Source: JAFKKF01 sp038323025 (GTDB taxonomy: Bacteria; Pseudomonadota; Alphaproteobacteria; Rhizobiales; Kaistiaceae). Taken from it: 45,228 bases of DNA. The translations under genes and the position numbers were made by a program. The stretch spans positions 1 through 45,228 of the forward strand of contig JBBQGL010000008.1 in the NCBI GenBank assembly GCA_038323025.1, read 5' to 3'. Of the stretch, positions 1-7,139 are shown one piece after another. The notes beneath the pieces are model-generated. The model saw only the letters and a list, made by a program, of their open reading frames with translations. It made no database searches and was not told the DNA's origin. Within the stretch, counting starts at the first letter, position 1; every line of letters starts with the position of its first letter.

Positions 1-429
1 GAGGCGCGTGCCCTTCGGCCGGTCGGGGTCGAACTCGGCGACCAGCTCCTGCAGGAAGGCGTAGTCCATGGTGGTGCGGGCGAGATTGTCCCACACACCT
101 GCAAGAATGCGGGCGCGCTCCTCGGGAGCCTTCTCCGGGAACGCGGCGGCGAGGTTGTCGAGGCCGATCTTGTGCTCGCCGACGAACGGCCCGATCTCGC
201 GCGTCACCACGCTGGCGAAGGCGGAGGCGAAACGGCGGCCGAGCAAGCGCGCGAGCTCGAACTGGAAATGCATCAAGGCGGCGATGGCGCGCTGGCCGAT
301 CGCCGAGCGCTTGTCGCCGGAAGCCGGCGGCGCCTCGGCAGCCGCTGCGGCCGGCGCGGGACGCGCGGCGGCGGCCGCCGGCGCGGGCCGGTTCAGCGTG
401 GCAGGCGGTGGGTCGGCGAGATCGGTCAT
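1..429 (-). CDS. lpxXL: Lipid A VLCFA acyltransferase LpxXL (partial, N-terminal 143 codons)
   Basis: Start of a lysophospholipid-acyltransferase-type protein cut by the left window edge. By family and position it should move the very-long-chain acyl group from AcpXL to the lipid A precursor at the inner membrane. After an unusual Ala/Pro-rich head of about 45 residues the sequence follows the HtrB/LpxL N-terminus: a helix with LARLLGRRF, then IGLDNLAAAFPEK and a WDNLARTTMDYAFL segment. The HX4D catalytic motif would lie beyond the edge and is not visible. Its ATG overlaps the stop of the upstream dehydrogenase in an ATGA, so translation is probably coupled. It is the last visible gene of the acpXL operon. 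The symbol rests mainly on cluster synteny with Sinorhizobium and Rhizobium. Confidence 0.8.
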   Translation of the reverse strand, partial: MTDLADPPPATLNRPAPAAAAARPAPAAAAAEAPPASGDKRSAIGQRAIAALMHFQFELARLLGRRFASAFASVVTREIGPFVGEHKIGLDNLAAAFPEKAPEERARILAGVWDNLARTTMDYAFLQELVAEFDPDRPKGTRL

Positions 430-1451
430 AGGGTGACGATTATCTTGCCGAAGACCTGGCGGGATTCCATGCGGCTCAGGGCAGCATCGATGTCGTCGAG
501 GGCGATGGTGGTGTCGATCACCGGCCGGGCGATGCCGGCGGCCATCTTCGCCAGCGAATCGCGGAGATTGCGGATGGTGCAGCCGAAGCTGCCGATCAGG
601 CGGAGCTGCTGCTGGTAGAGCTGGAACAGGTTGATCTTCGACTCGACGCCGGTGGTCGAGCCGCAGGTGACCAGCGTGCCGCCCCGCTTCAGGCAGAACA
701 TGCTCGCCTGAAAGGTATCGGGGCCGACATGCTCGAAGACCACGTCGACGCCGCGCTTCTGGGTGAGCTTGCGGACGACGCCCTCGAAGCGGTCCTCGCG
801 GTAGTTGATGACGTGATCGGCGCCGAGGGCCTTCGCCTTCTCGATCTTGTCGTTCGAGCCGACCGTGGTGATGACGGTTGCGCCCACCGCCTTCGACAGC
901 TGGATGGCGGCGGTGCCGATGCCGCTGCCGCCGGCCTGGACGAGAATGGTCTGGCCTTCGGCGAGCCTGGCGTTGTCGAAAAGCATGTGCTCGGGGGTGC
1001 CGTAGGTCACCGGCGCGGTGGCGGCGGCGACGACGCTCACCCCCGGCGGCGCCTTGATGGCGAGGCGCGCGGCGACGTTGACGCGCTCGCGGGCGAGGCC
1101 GTCGACATGGAAACCGCGGATGCCGCGCACGTTCTCGCAGAGATTGTCGCGGCCGGCCCGGCATTCCTTGCAGTGGCCGCAGGTCTCGGCGCCGAAGAGC
1201 GCAACGATGTCGCCGGTGCGCAGGTCGCCGACGCCGTCGCCGACCGCCGTCACGGTGCCCGCCGCCTCGACGCCGACCACGATCGGCAGCTTGCGCTTGG
1301 CGAAGGCCATGCCGCGCCAGCCCCACACGTCGATGTGGTTCAGCGCCAGCGCGCCGATGCGCACCTGCACCTCGCCCGCCGCGGGCGGCGGCGGCTCGTC
1401 CATCTCGGTGATCGCCAGCGAACGGTTGGCGAGAAGCTGGAGCGAACGCAT
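426..1451 (-). CDS. MDR-family zinc-type dehydrogenase of the VLCFA cluster (AdhXL-like)
   Basis: Medium-chain dehydrogenase/reductase of 341 residues, the fifth gene of the acpXL operon. It has the GroES-like N-terminal fold, four structural-zinc cysteines (C91, C94, C97, C105) and a Rossmann NAD(P)H site at about 172-180 (AGGSGIG). The catalytic zinc site is absent: the usual Cys of the NHID region is Asn38 and the GHE histidine is Val61. That is the pattern of quinone oxidoreductases and of the enoyl-reductase domains of polyketide synthases. No FabI- or FabG-like gene lies inside the operon, so an enoyl reduction step on AcpXL-bound acyl chains is a reasonable inference, not a demonstrated role. 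It starts 34 bases after fabF1XL and its stop overlaps lpxXL. Confidence 0.85.
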   Translation of the reverse strand: MRSLQLLANRSLAITEMDEPPPPAAGEVQVRIGALALNHIDVWGWRGMAFAKRKLPIVVGVEAAGTVTAVGDGVGDLRTGDIVALFGAETCGHCKECRAGRDNLCENVRGIRGFHVDGLARERVNVAARLAIKAPPGVSVVAAATAPVTYGTPEHMLFDNARLAEGQTILVQAGGSGIGTAAIQLSKAVGATVITTVGSNDKIEKAKALGADHVINYREDRFEGVVRKLTQKRGVDVVFEHVGPDTFQASMFCLKRGGTLVTCGSTTGVESKINLFQLYQQQLRLIGSFGCTIRNLRDSLAKMAAGIARPVIDTTIALDDIDAALSRMESRQVFGKIIVTL

Positions 1452-1485
1452 CAGGCGGAATCCCTTTCGGCGATGCGCCGCGCGG

Positions 1486-2760
1486 TCACGCCGGCTCCGC
1501 GGCGAAGATGAGGCACGCGTTCTGGCCGCCGAAGCCGAAGGAATTGGAGAGGACCGACTTCACCGACTGGACGCGAGCGTGGTTGGGAACCACGTCGAGG
1601 GTGATGGTCGGGTCGGGGACCTTGTAGTTGATCGTCGGCGGGATGACGCCGGTCTGCATGGTGTGGATGGAGAACACCGCCTCGATGGCGCCGGCGGCCG
1701 AAAGCGTGTGGCCGATCATCGACTTGTTCGAACTGATCGGGACGCCGTGCAGGCGCTGGCCGAACACGGCCTCCAGCGACATCGCCTCCATCTTGTAGTT
1801 CTCGGGCGTGCCGGTACCGTGGGCGTTGATGTACTCGATCTCGTCCGGGCTCATGCCCGCGTCGGCGAAGGTGTTGCGCAGCGCGCCGATCACCGCCGAG
1901 CCGTCGGGCTTGGATCGCGTGCGATGGAAATCGTCGGATTTCTCGGCGGCGCCGCGGGCGATGGCGAGGATGCGCGCGCCGCGGGCGCGTGCCGTGTCGT
2001 AGTTCTCGAGCACCAGGGCAGCGGCGCCTTCGGCGATGACGAAGCCGTCGCGATCCTTGGAGAAGGGCTTGGCCGCTTCCTCGGGATTCTCGTTGGCATT
2101 GGAGAGGGCGGAAAGCAGGAGGAAGCGGATCACCGATTCGGCGGTCACGGAACAGTCGGTGCCGATGCAGAGCGCCGCGTCGGTCTCGCCGCGGCGGATC
2201 GACTCGACGCCAAGCTGGATGGCGGTGGCGCCGGAGGCGCAGGCGGTGGTGAGCGAAATCGGCGCGCCTCTGGTGCCGAAGCGATCGGCCAGCTTCTCGC
2301 CGACATTGGCGAACATGAACTCGTCGTATTCGCTGCGGTCGTTGGCCGCGTCGGCAACCGCGAGCATGCGATCATAGGCATCGCCGCTCGCCGGATTGGA
2401 GGCGCCGTAGAGGCGCTTGCGCGTCTTCCAGTCGACCTCGACGGGAGGGACGGCGACGAAGAGGGGACCGGGAAAATTGCCGGGGCTGCCGATGCCGGCG
2501 CCGACGATGGCCTCGTCGGCCGCCATCTCGCCGACGGCAAGCGTCAGCCCGCGCGAATCGCGGTCGAGGTAGTCGATCGTGCCGGCGATGGTGGTACGCA
2601 GGTGCGCCACCGGAAAGCGCGAGATGCGATGGATGCCGGAACGGCCGGCGGTGAGCGCCGCCCAGTTCTCGGTGAGGCCGACGCCAAGCGACGACACGGC
2701 GCCGATGCCGGTGACCGCCACGACCGGACGGCCCATATGATCGCGCAGACCTGCCGCCAT
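1486..2760 (-). CDS. fabF1XL: Beta-ketoacyl-ACP synthase, catalytic partner (FabF1XL)
   Basis: Condensing enzyme of 424 residues that elongates acyl-AcpXL. The thiolase fold is complete and the catalytic set is intact: Cys174 in TTACASGATA, His314 in NAHGTGTPE, Lys346 and His351 in KSMIGHTLSAAG. The C-terminal glycine loop SNSFGFGGQNA is also present. A GGAG ribosome-binding site lies eight bases before the ATG. It sits 19 bases downstream of the degenerate ketosynthase fabF2XL. Known rhizobial clusters carry the same pair and make 26- to 28-carbon chains for lipid A. By itself this protein could be mistaken for FabF (KAS II), but the neighbours place it in the VLCFA pathway. Confidence 0.93.
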   Translation of the reverse strand: MAAGLRDHMGRPVVAVTGIGAVSSLGVGLTENWAALTAGRSGIHRISRFPVAHLRTTIAGTIDYLDRDSRGLTLAVGEMAADEAIVGAGIGSPGNFPGPLFVAVPPVEVDWKTRKRLYGASNPASGDAYDRMLAVADAANDRSEYDEFMFANVGEKLADRFGTRGAPISLTTACASGATAIQLGVESIRRGETDAALCIGTDCSVTAESVIRFLLLSALSNANENPEEAAKPFSKDRDGFVIAEGAAALVLENYDTARARGARILAIARGAAEKSDDFHRTRSKPDGSAVIGALRNTFADAGMSPDEIEYINAHGTGTPENYKMEAMSLEAVFGQRLHGVPISSNKSMIGHTLSAAGAIEAVFSIHTMQTGVIPPTINYKVPDPTITLDVVPNHARVQSVKSVLSNSFGFGGQNACLIFAAEPA

Positions 2761-2779
2761 GTTCCGATCTCCTACGCCC

Positions 2780-3988
2780 TTACGCGACCCGTTCGATCAG
2801 GCCCATGCCCTCGCCGCGCCAGATGCCCCAGCAGGTCGCCACCACCGCATCCGGCGGCGCGGCCAACGGCGTCTCGAAGCCGGTCGCCTCGAACGGCCGG
2901 TAAAAGCCGTCGCGCGAGAGAGCAAGGGCGGCAAGCCCCACCTCGGCCGCGAAATTCGCCTCCAGGCAGCTGCCAAGGAGGTTCGCGGTACCCCGGACCG
3001 TAGCGACCTCGCCGCCGGCGATCAATCCGGCCAGAAGATCGTGCTCCTCGCGGGTCGGACCGGCCATGCCGGTGGCGGCGGACAGCACGGCGAGAGATTT
3101 GCCAGGAGCGGCGGCGCGGATGGCGGCAAACTGGCGGGCGCCGTTGGCGGCGGCCTCGCCGGGCCGGCGGGCGCTGCGGTCGGAGAGGACCGGGCCGAGC
3201 CTGGCGTAAGGCTTCCGCCCGCGCGCCTCGGCGTGCTCGCGGGCCTCGAGGACGAGAAAGGCGCCGACCGAGCCGAAGATGGCGCCGCCGCCGCGCTCGG
3301 GCCGGGCCCAGACCGACAGCGGCTCGCCCTTCCAGCAGAAGCCGCCGCCAACCAGCGTGATCAGCACGTCCTTGCGCTCGGCGATCGACGTGCCGCCGAC
3401 GAGGAAGACGTCGCCCTGATCGGCGCGGATGCGGCGGGCGGCGACCTCGACGGCGCTCACCCCGGCCGATTCCTCGCCGAGGAACGTGCGCGACGAGCCC
3501 GTGACCTTGTGGACGATGGAGATGTTGCCGGCGAGCAGGTTCGGAAGCTGGGCGAGGAAAAGCGTCGGGCGCAGGTCGCTGGTCAGCCGTTCGTTCAGGA
3601 ATTCCTCGGGGTTCGCCGCCGTCCCGAGGCCCTCGAGAATGCCGGCATCGGCGGCGAAATCGCGCTCGCCGCCGCTCGCGGCGACGATCAGGTGCATGCG
3701 CGACAGGACGCCGACATCGCCCTTCAGCCCGGCATCGTCGATGGCCAGGCCGGCGGTGTAGGTGCCGACGCGCTGCCAGTTCTCCATCTGGCGCTGATCG
3801 CCCTTCTTGGGGATCTGAAGGTCGAGATTGAGCGGCACCATCGGGTGCACCGGGTATGGCGCACAGATCTTCTGGTCGATGACCGGGTGCGGTACGTCGG
3901 CCTCGGCAAGCGCCCGCCAGTGGGCGTCGAGCCCCTCGCCGAGGCTGGAGGTGAGGCCAATGCCGGTGATCCAGACCTCGCGCGTCAT
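2780..3988 (-). CDS. fabF2XL: Ketosynthase-fold partner lacking catalytic residues (FabF2XL)
   Basis: A 402-residue protein with clear ketosynthase ancestry: start MTREVWITGIGLTSSLGEG and a GSSRTFLGEESAG segment at the nucleophile elbow. By my alignment to FabF1XL the catalytic Cys is Glu173, the first catalytic His is Ala305, the Lys is Ala335 and the second His is Ser340. The normal C-terminal NSFGFGG loop is not recognisable either. It is therefore unlikely to condense by itself. Type II polyketide chain-length factors are likewise ketosynthase paralogues without the Cys that dimerise with an active partner, and the adjacent intact fabF1XL makes a heterodimer plausible. That role is inferred. 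The gene follows fabZ by 16 bases in the same operon. Confidence 0.9.
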   Translation of the reverse strand: MTREVWITGIGLTSSLGEGLDAHWRALAEADVPHPVIDQKICAPYPVHPMVPLNLDLQIPKKGDQRQMENWQRVGTYTAGLAIDDAGLKGDVGVLSRMHLIVAASGGERDFAADAGILEGLGTAANPEEFLNERLTSDLRPTLFLAQLPNLLAGNISIVHKVTGSSRTFLGEESAGVSAVEVAARRIRADQGDVFLVGGTSIAERKDVLITLVGGGFCWKGEPLSVWARPERGGGAIFGSVGAFLVLEAREHAEARGRKPYARLGPVLSDRSARRPGEAAANGARQFAAIRAAAPGKSLAVLSAATGMAGPTREEHDLLAGLIAGGEVATVRGTANLLGSCLEANFAAEVGLAALALSRDGFYRPFEATGFETPLAAPPDAVVATCWGIWRGEGMGLIERVA

Positions 3989-4004
3989 CGGCGGAGGGCC
4001 CGGT

Positions 4005-4478
4005 TCACGCGCCGACCGCGGTGACCATGCCGATCTTCAGCGCGCGCGCTTCCAGTTCGGCTTTGAACCGGGCTGAAGGGAAATCCATGATCATCATCGT
4101 CATCTCGGCCTCGGCGATGAGATCATTGCCGATGCGAAGCTGGCCCCGGGTGACGGCGAAGCCGGAACCCTCGTGGACGAGATCCGCCTGGCCCTTGAGG
4201 ATCTGGCCGGGGGTGACGAATTTCCGCACCTTCAGCTTGCGCGAACCGACGAAGAAAGGCATGCGCGTACGCTTGTTGAGCCCCATGATCAGCCAGCCGG
4301 CGTTGTGATTCATGGTCTCGAGGAGGAGAACGCCGGGGACGATCGGGTAGCTCGGAAAATGGCCCTCGAAGACGGGGCTCTCGTCGGCTGCCGGAACCAC
4401 CGACGTGGTCTCGATATGACCCCGCTCGGCGTCGAACAAATCGACGCGGTCGATCATCTCAAAATATTCGAGCCGCAT
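4005..4478 (-). CDS. fabZXL: 3-hydroxyacyl-ACP dehydratase of the VLCFA cluster (FabZXL)
   Basis: Single hot-dog-fold protein of 157 residues that would dehydrate 3-hydroxyacyl-AcpXL during chain elongation in the cytoplasm. The FabZ signature GHFPSYPIVPGVLLLETMNHNAG is present across residues 39-61, with catalytic His40 and Glu54. The length is normal for FabZ. The usual AQ after the Glu helix is replaced by NH, a divergence seen in specialised dehydratases. It lies nine bases after acpXL and 16 bases before fabF2XL, so all belong to one transcript. Confidence 0.92.
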   Translation of the reverse strand: MRLEYFEMIDRVDLFDAERGHIETTSVVPAADESPVFEGHFPSYPIVPGVLLLETMNHNAGWLIMGLNKRTRMPFFVGSRKLKVRKFVTPGQILKGQADLVHEGSGFAVTRGQLRIGNDLIAEAEMTMMIMDFPSARFKAELEARALKIGMVTAVGA

Positions 4479-4487
4479 TTCCGGATA

Positions 4488-4769
4488 TCAGGCCGTCTTG
4501 GCCGCGACCAGCTCGTCGATCCGGGCGCAGAGATTTTTCAGGATGAAGTAGTCGTCAACCGAGGCGCGGCCCTGATTGACCTCCTCGGTCCAGGCCTCGA
4601 GCGGGATCTTGATGCCGAACTTCTTGTCCAGCGCAAAGACGATGTCGAGGAAATCGAGGCTGTCGATGCCCAGGTCGTCGATGGTGTGGGATTCGGGGGT
4701 GATCTGCTCGAGCGGGATCTCGCTCGTCTCCGAAATGACCTTGGCCACGACCTCGAACGTCGACGACAT
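4488..4769 (-). CDS. acpXL: Acyl carrier protein AcpXL for very-long-chain fatty acid of lipid A
   Basis: Carrier of 93 residues that holds the growing 26- to 28-carbon acyl chain on a phosphopantetheine arm. The attachment motif GIDSLDF places the modified serine at Ser37. The protein is longer than housekeeping AcpP (about 78 residues), as is typical of AcpXL. The start is fixed by a GGAG five bases before the ATG at 4769, although the frame stays open much further upstream. It is the first gene of the six-gene operon, and a promoter candidate lies about 60 bases upstream. Confidence 0.95.
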   Translation of the reverse strand: MSSTFEVVAKVISETSEIPLEQITPESHTIDDLGIDSLDFLDIVFALDKKFGIKIPLEAWTEEVNQGRASVDDYFILKNLCARIDELVAAKTA

Positions 4770-4829
4770 GATGTCTCCAGTAACCTTATTGCTGCTTCGG
4801 CCAAAGGCATTCCGACCGAAAGCGGCCGG

Positions 4830-4858
4830 ATATTGCAGCGGTCGCATCGGGTTTGCAA
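4830..4858 (-). promoter_or_regulatory. Candidate promoter of the acpXL operon
   Basis: Reading the minus strand, TTGCAA (4858-4853) and CAATAT (4835-4830) are separated by 17 bases, a plausible sigma-70-type pair. Transcription would start near 4823 and give a leader of about 55 bases before acpXL. Found by eye only. Confidence 0.45.
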
Positions 4859-4864
4859 CGCACA

Positions 4865-4880
4865 ATAGCCGGACGGCTAT
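4865..4880. promoter_or_regulatory. 16-base inverted repeat upstream of acpXL promoter
   Basis: ATAGCCG-GA-CGGCTAT has perfect 7-base arms and lies seven bases upstream of the -35 candidate for acpXL, in the divergent region shared with the DUF1624 gene. It could be an operator. No regulator is identified. Confidence 0.35.
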
Positions 4881-5025
4881 CCCGGCGACCGCTGAAATAC
4901 AGAGCTTCCCGGCCTCTGTCCACCTTCTTGGCAGGCGGCGCGGCACGCGGAGGACCCATGGCGGTTGCGCGCGGAGTGGGGGCTTGCCAAGATCGCGGCC
5001 CTTCCGCCGGGCGAGGAACGTCGCG

Positions 5026-6018
5026 ATGGTCAGTTTCAGGTTGGCCGCCGCACGCCAGGCCGGCCGGTTCGGGGCGATCGACGCGCTCCGCGGCCTCGCC
5101 ATCGTGGCGATGGTCATCTACCACCTGTCCTGGGACTTCTCGGCCTATGGCATCGTCGCCATCGACGTGGTCAACGACCCGTGGTGGAAGACTTTCGCCC
5201 ACCTGATCGCCGGGACATTCCTCGGCCTCGTCGGCTTCAACCTGGTGTTGGCGCAGAAGAACGGTTTCCGGCGGACGCCCTATCTGCGCCGGCTGGCGAT
5301 CCTGGCGGGCGCCGCGGCGCTGGTCAGCCTCGGCACCTACCTGTTCTCCCCCGACCAGTTCGTCTATTTCGGCGTTCTCCACGAGATCCTGGTGGCGAGC
5401 GTGCTCGCCCTCCCCTTCATCCGGGCACCGATCTGGCTGACGGCCATCGCCGCGGTGATCTGCCTCGTCCTGCCCGGATTGCTCACCGGGCCGTCCTTCG
5501 ATGCGCCGTGGCTGGTGTGGCTCGGGCTCGCGGCGAACCCGATCCCCTCGGTCGACTATGTGCCGGTCTTTCCCTGGTTCGGCGTCGTGCTTGCCGGCGT
5601 CGCCTGCGGGCGCCTGTTCCTTGCCTATGGCAGCGAGGAGAGACTGGCCGGCTGGTCGCCCACGGGCCTGGCGGGCCAGACACTCGCCCTCATGGGCCGG
5701 TGGAGCCTGGCGCTCTACCTCATCCACCAGCCGATCATGGTCGGCATCATCTATCTGTGGACGGCATTCATCGGGGTCAGCGACAGCGCGCTCAACGACC
5801 GCTTCGTCAACCAGTGCTCGGTCAACTGCCGCTCGACCGGCTCCGGCACCAGGGAGGCGTGCGCCTCCGCGTGCACGTGCATGGCGAGCGAATCGGCCAA
5901 GGCCGGGATCACCGTCCACGTCATGTCCGGCCGGCTCACCGCAGAAGAAGAGACGATCTGGTCCGGCATCATGGATCGTTGCCCCGTGCCGGAGACGATG
6001 CCGCCGCCGGCGCAATGA
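5026..6018 (+). CDS. DUF1624 / heparan-alpha-glucosaminide acetyltransferase-like membrane protein
   Basis: Polytopic inner-membrane protein of 330 residues. It opens with the DUF1624 signature AIDALRGLAIVAMVIYHLSWD (split here: AIDALRGLAIV then AMVIYHLSWD), followed by about eight hydrophobic segments and a YLIHQPI motif near the end of the membrane part. Family members resemble enzymes that move acetyl groups across membranes onto sugars. The substrate here is unknown. The soluble C-terminal tail of about 70 residues is odd: it has five cysteines within about 20 residues (CSVNC...CASACTC). The start at 5026 was chosen because it directly precedes the signature and has a GAGG upstream. It is divergent from the acpXL operon, so a role in surface glycan decoration is possible. 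Confidence 0.8.
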   Translation: MVSFRLAAARQAGRFGAIDALRGLAIVAMVIYHLSWDFSAYGIVAIDVVNDPWWKTFAHLIAGTFLGLVGFNLVLAQKNGFRRTPYLRRLAILAGAAALVSLGTYLFSPDQFVYFGVLHEILVASVLALPFIRAPIWLTAIAAVICLVLPGLLTGPSFDAPWLVWLGLAANPIPSVDYVPVFPWFGVVLAGVACGRLFLAYGSEERLAGWSPTGLAGQTLALMGRWSLALYLIHQPIMVGIIYLWTAFIGVSDSALNDRFVNQCSVNCRSTGSGTREACASACTCMASESAKAGITVHVMSGRLTAEEETIWSGIMDRCPVPETMPPPAQ

Positions 6019-6121
6019 GGGGGGCTTCGGACCGAATGTCGCAGGGCGCGACACGCCGCCAACGCCGCGCTATCACCGGGGGCAAGGCCCCCAAAGAGCG
6101 CGGGACGAGGAGAGGAACGCC

Positions 6122-7132
6122 ATGAGAGCAGTGATCTGCGTCGAGCCGGGGCGGCTGGAACTGATCGAGCGGCCGAAGCCGACGACGCGCGACGGCCTGG
6201 TAGCGGTCGACATCAACACGATCGGCATCTGCGGCACCGATTTCCACATCTTCACCGGCCACCACCCGTTTCTCGTCTATCCGCGCGTGATGGGTCATGA
6301 ACTGTCGGGCACCGTCGCCGAAGTTCCCGCCGGCAGCCGGCTGAGACCTGGGACGCGGGTGGTGATCAATCCGTACCTCTCGTGCGGCACCTGCGTCGCC
6401 TGCCGGAAGGGCAAGTTCAATTGCTGCGCGACGCTGAAATGCCTCGGCGTCCATACCGACGGCGGCATGTGCGAGCGCATCCTGATGCCGGAAGGCAACC
6501 TCTATCCGGCGGACGACCTCAGCTTCCGCGATGCGGCGATGGTCGAATTCCTCGCCATCGGCGCGCATGCGGTCTGGCGGTCGGAGATCAAGCCGGGCGA
6601 CCGCGTGCTGGTGGTCGGGGCCGGGCCGATCGGCAACGGCACCGCCTTCTTCGCACGGCTCGCCGGCGGCGATGTGACCGTGATGGACATCTCGCCGGCG
6701 CGGCTTGCCTACATGCGCAACACCGTCGGCTTCCCCTCGACCATCGTCTCGGGCGACGGCGCGCTGGACGAGGCGAAGCAGCTGACCGGCGGCGACCTCT
6801 TCGACATCGTCTACGACGCCACCGGCAACGCGCGCGCGATGGAGAAATCGTTCGCCTACGTCGCCAGCGGCGGAACGCTCGTCTTCGTCGGCGTGCTGAA
6901 AGCCAGCATCACCTTCGACGATCCCGAGTTCCACCGGAAGGAAATGAAGCTGCTGGCAACGCGGAACGCGGTGAAGCGCGACTTCGATACGGTGATGGCG
7001 GCGATGCGGGCGGGCCACATCCCGATGGACGCGCTGAACACGCACACGGACACGCTCGCCGGGCTGCCCAAGGCAATGCCGGCCTGGCTCGCCTCCGATT
7101 CGCCGCCCCTGAAGGCGGTGGTCACGGTTTGA
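6122..7132 (+). CDS. Zinc-dependent alcohol dehydrogenase, LgoD (L-galactonate dehydrogenase)-like
   Basis: MDR-family dehydrogenase of 336 residues with both zinc sites: catalytic Cys in ICGTD and His in GHE, and the structural cysteines in CGTCVACRKGKFNCC. The NAD-binding loop is VVGAGPIGNG. Two stretches, LGVHTDGGMCE and DPEFHRKEMKLLATRNA, match my recollection of E. coli LgoD (YjjN), which oxidises L-galactonate to D-tagaturonate. The next gene, seven bases away, encodes a tagaturonate-reductase-type enzyme, so the pair would form consecutive steps. A broader polyol or threonine dehydrogenase activity cannot be excluded. The start has a strong AGGAGAGGA ribosome-binding site. Confidence 0.8.
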   Translation: MRAVICVEPGRLELIERPKPTTRDGLVAVDINTIGICGTDFHIFTGHHPFLVYPRVMGHELSGTVAEVPAGSRLRPGTRVVINPYLSCGTCVACRKGKFNCCATLKCLGVHTDGGMCERILMPEGNLYPADDLSFRDAAMVEFLAIGAHAVWRSEIKPGDRVLVVGAGPIGNGTAFFARLAGGDVTVMDISPARLAYMRNTVGFPSTIVSGDGALDEAKQLTGGDLFDIVYDATGNARAMEKSFAYVASGGTLVFVGVLKASITFDDPEFHRKEMKLLATRNAVKRDFDTVMAAMRAGHIPMDALNTHTDTLAGLPKAMPAWLASDSPPLKAVVTV

Positions 7133-7139
7133 GGAGGGG

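Noticed and set aside
729..3003. Long plus-strand open frames antisense to the VLCFA genes
   Set aside because: High-GC shadow frames with Arg/Ala/Gly-rich products and no family signal. The minus-strand genes have full catalytic motifs.
4770..5117. Upstream in-frame extension of acpXL
   Set aside because: The extra 116 codons have no family match, and a good ribosome-binding site and canonical AcpXL start lie at 4769.
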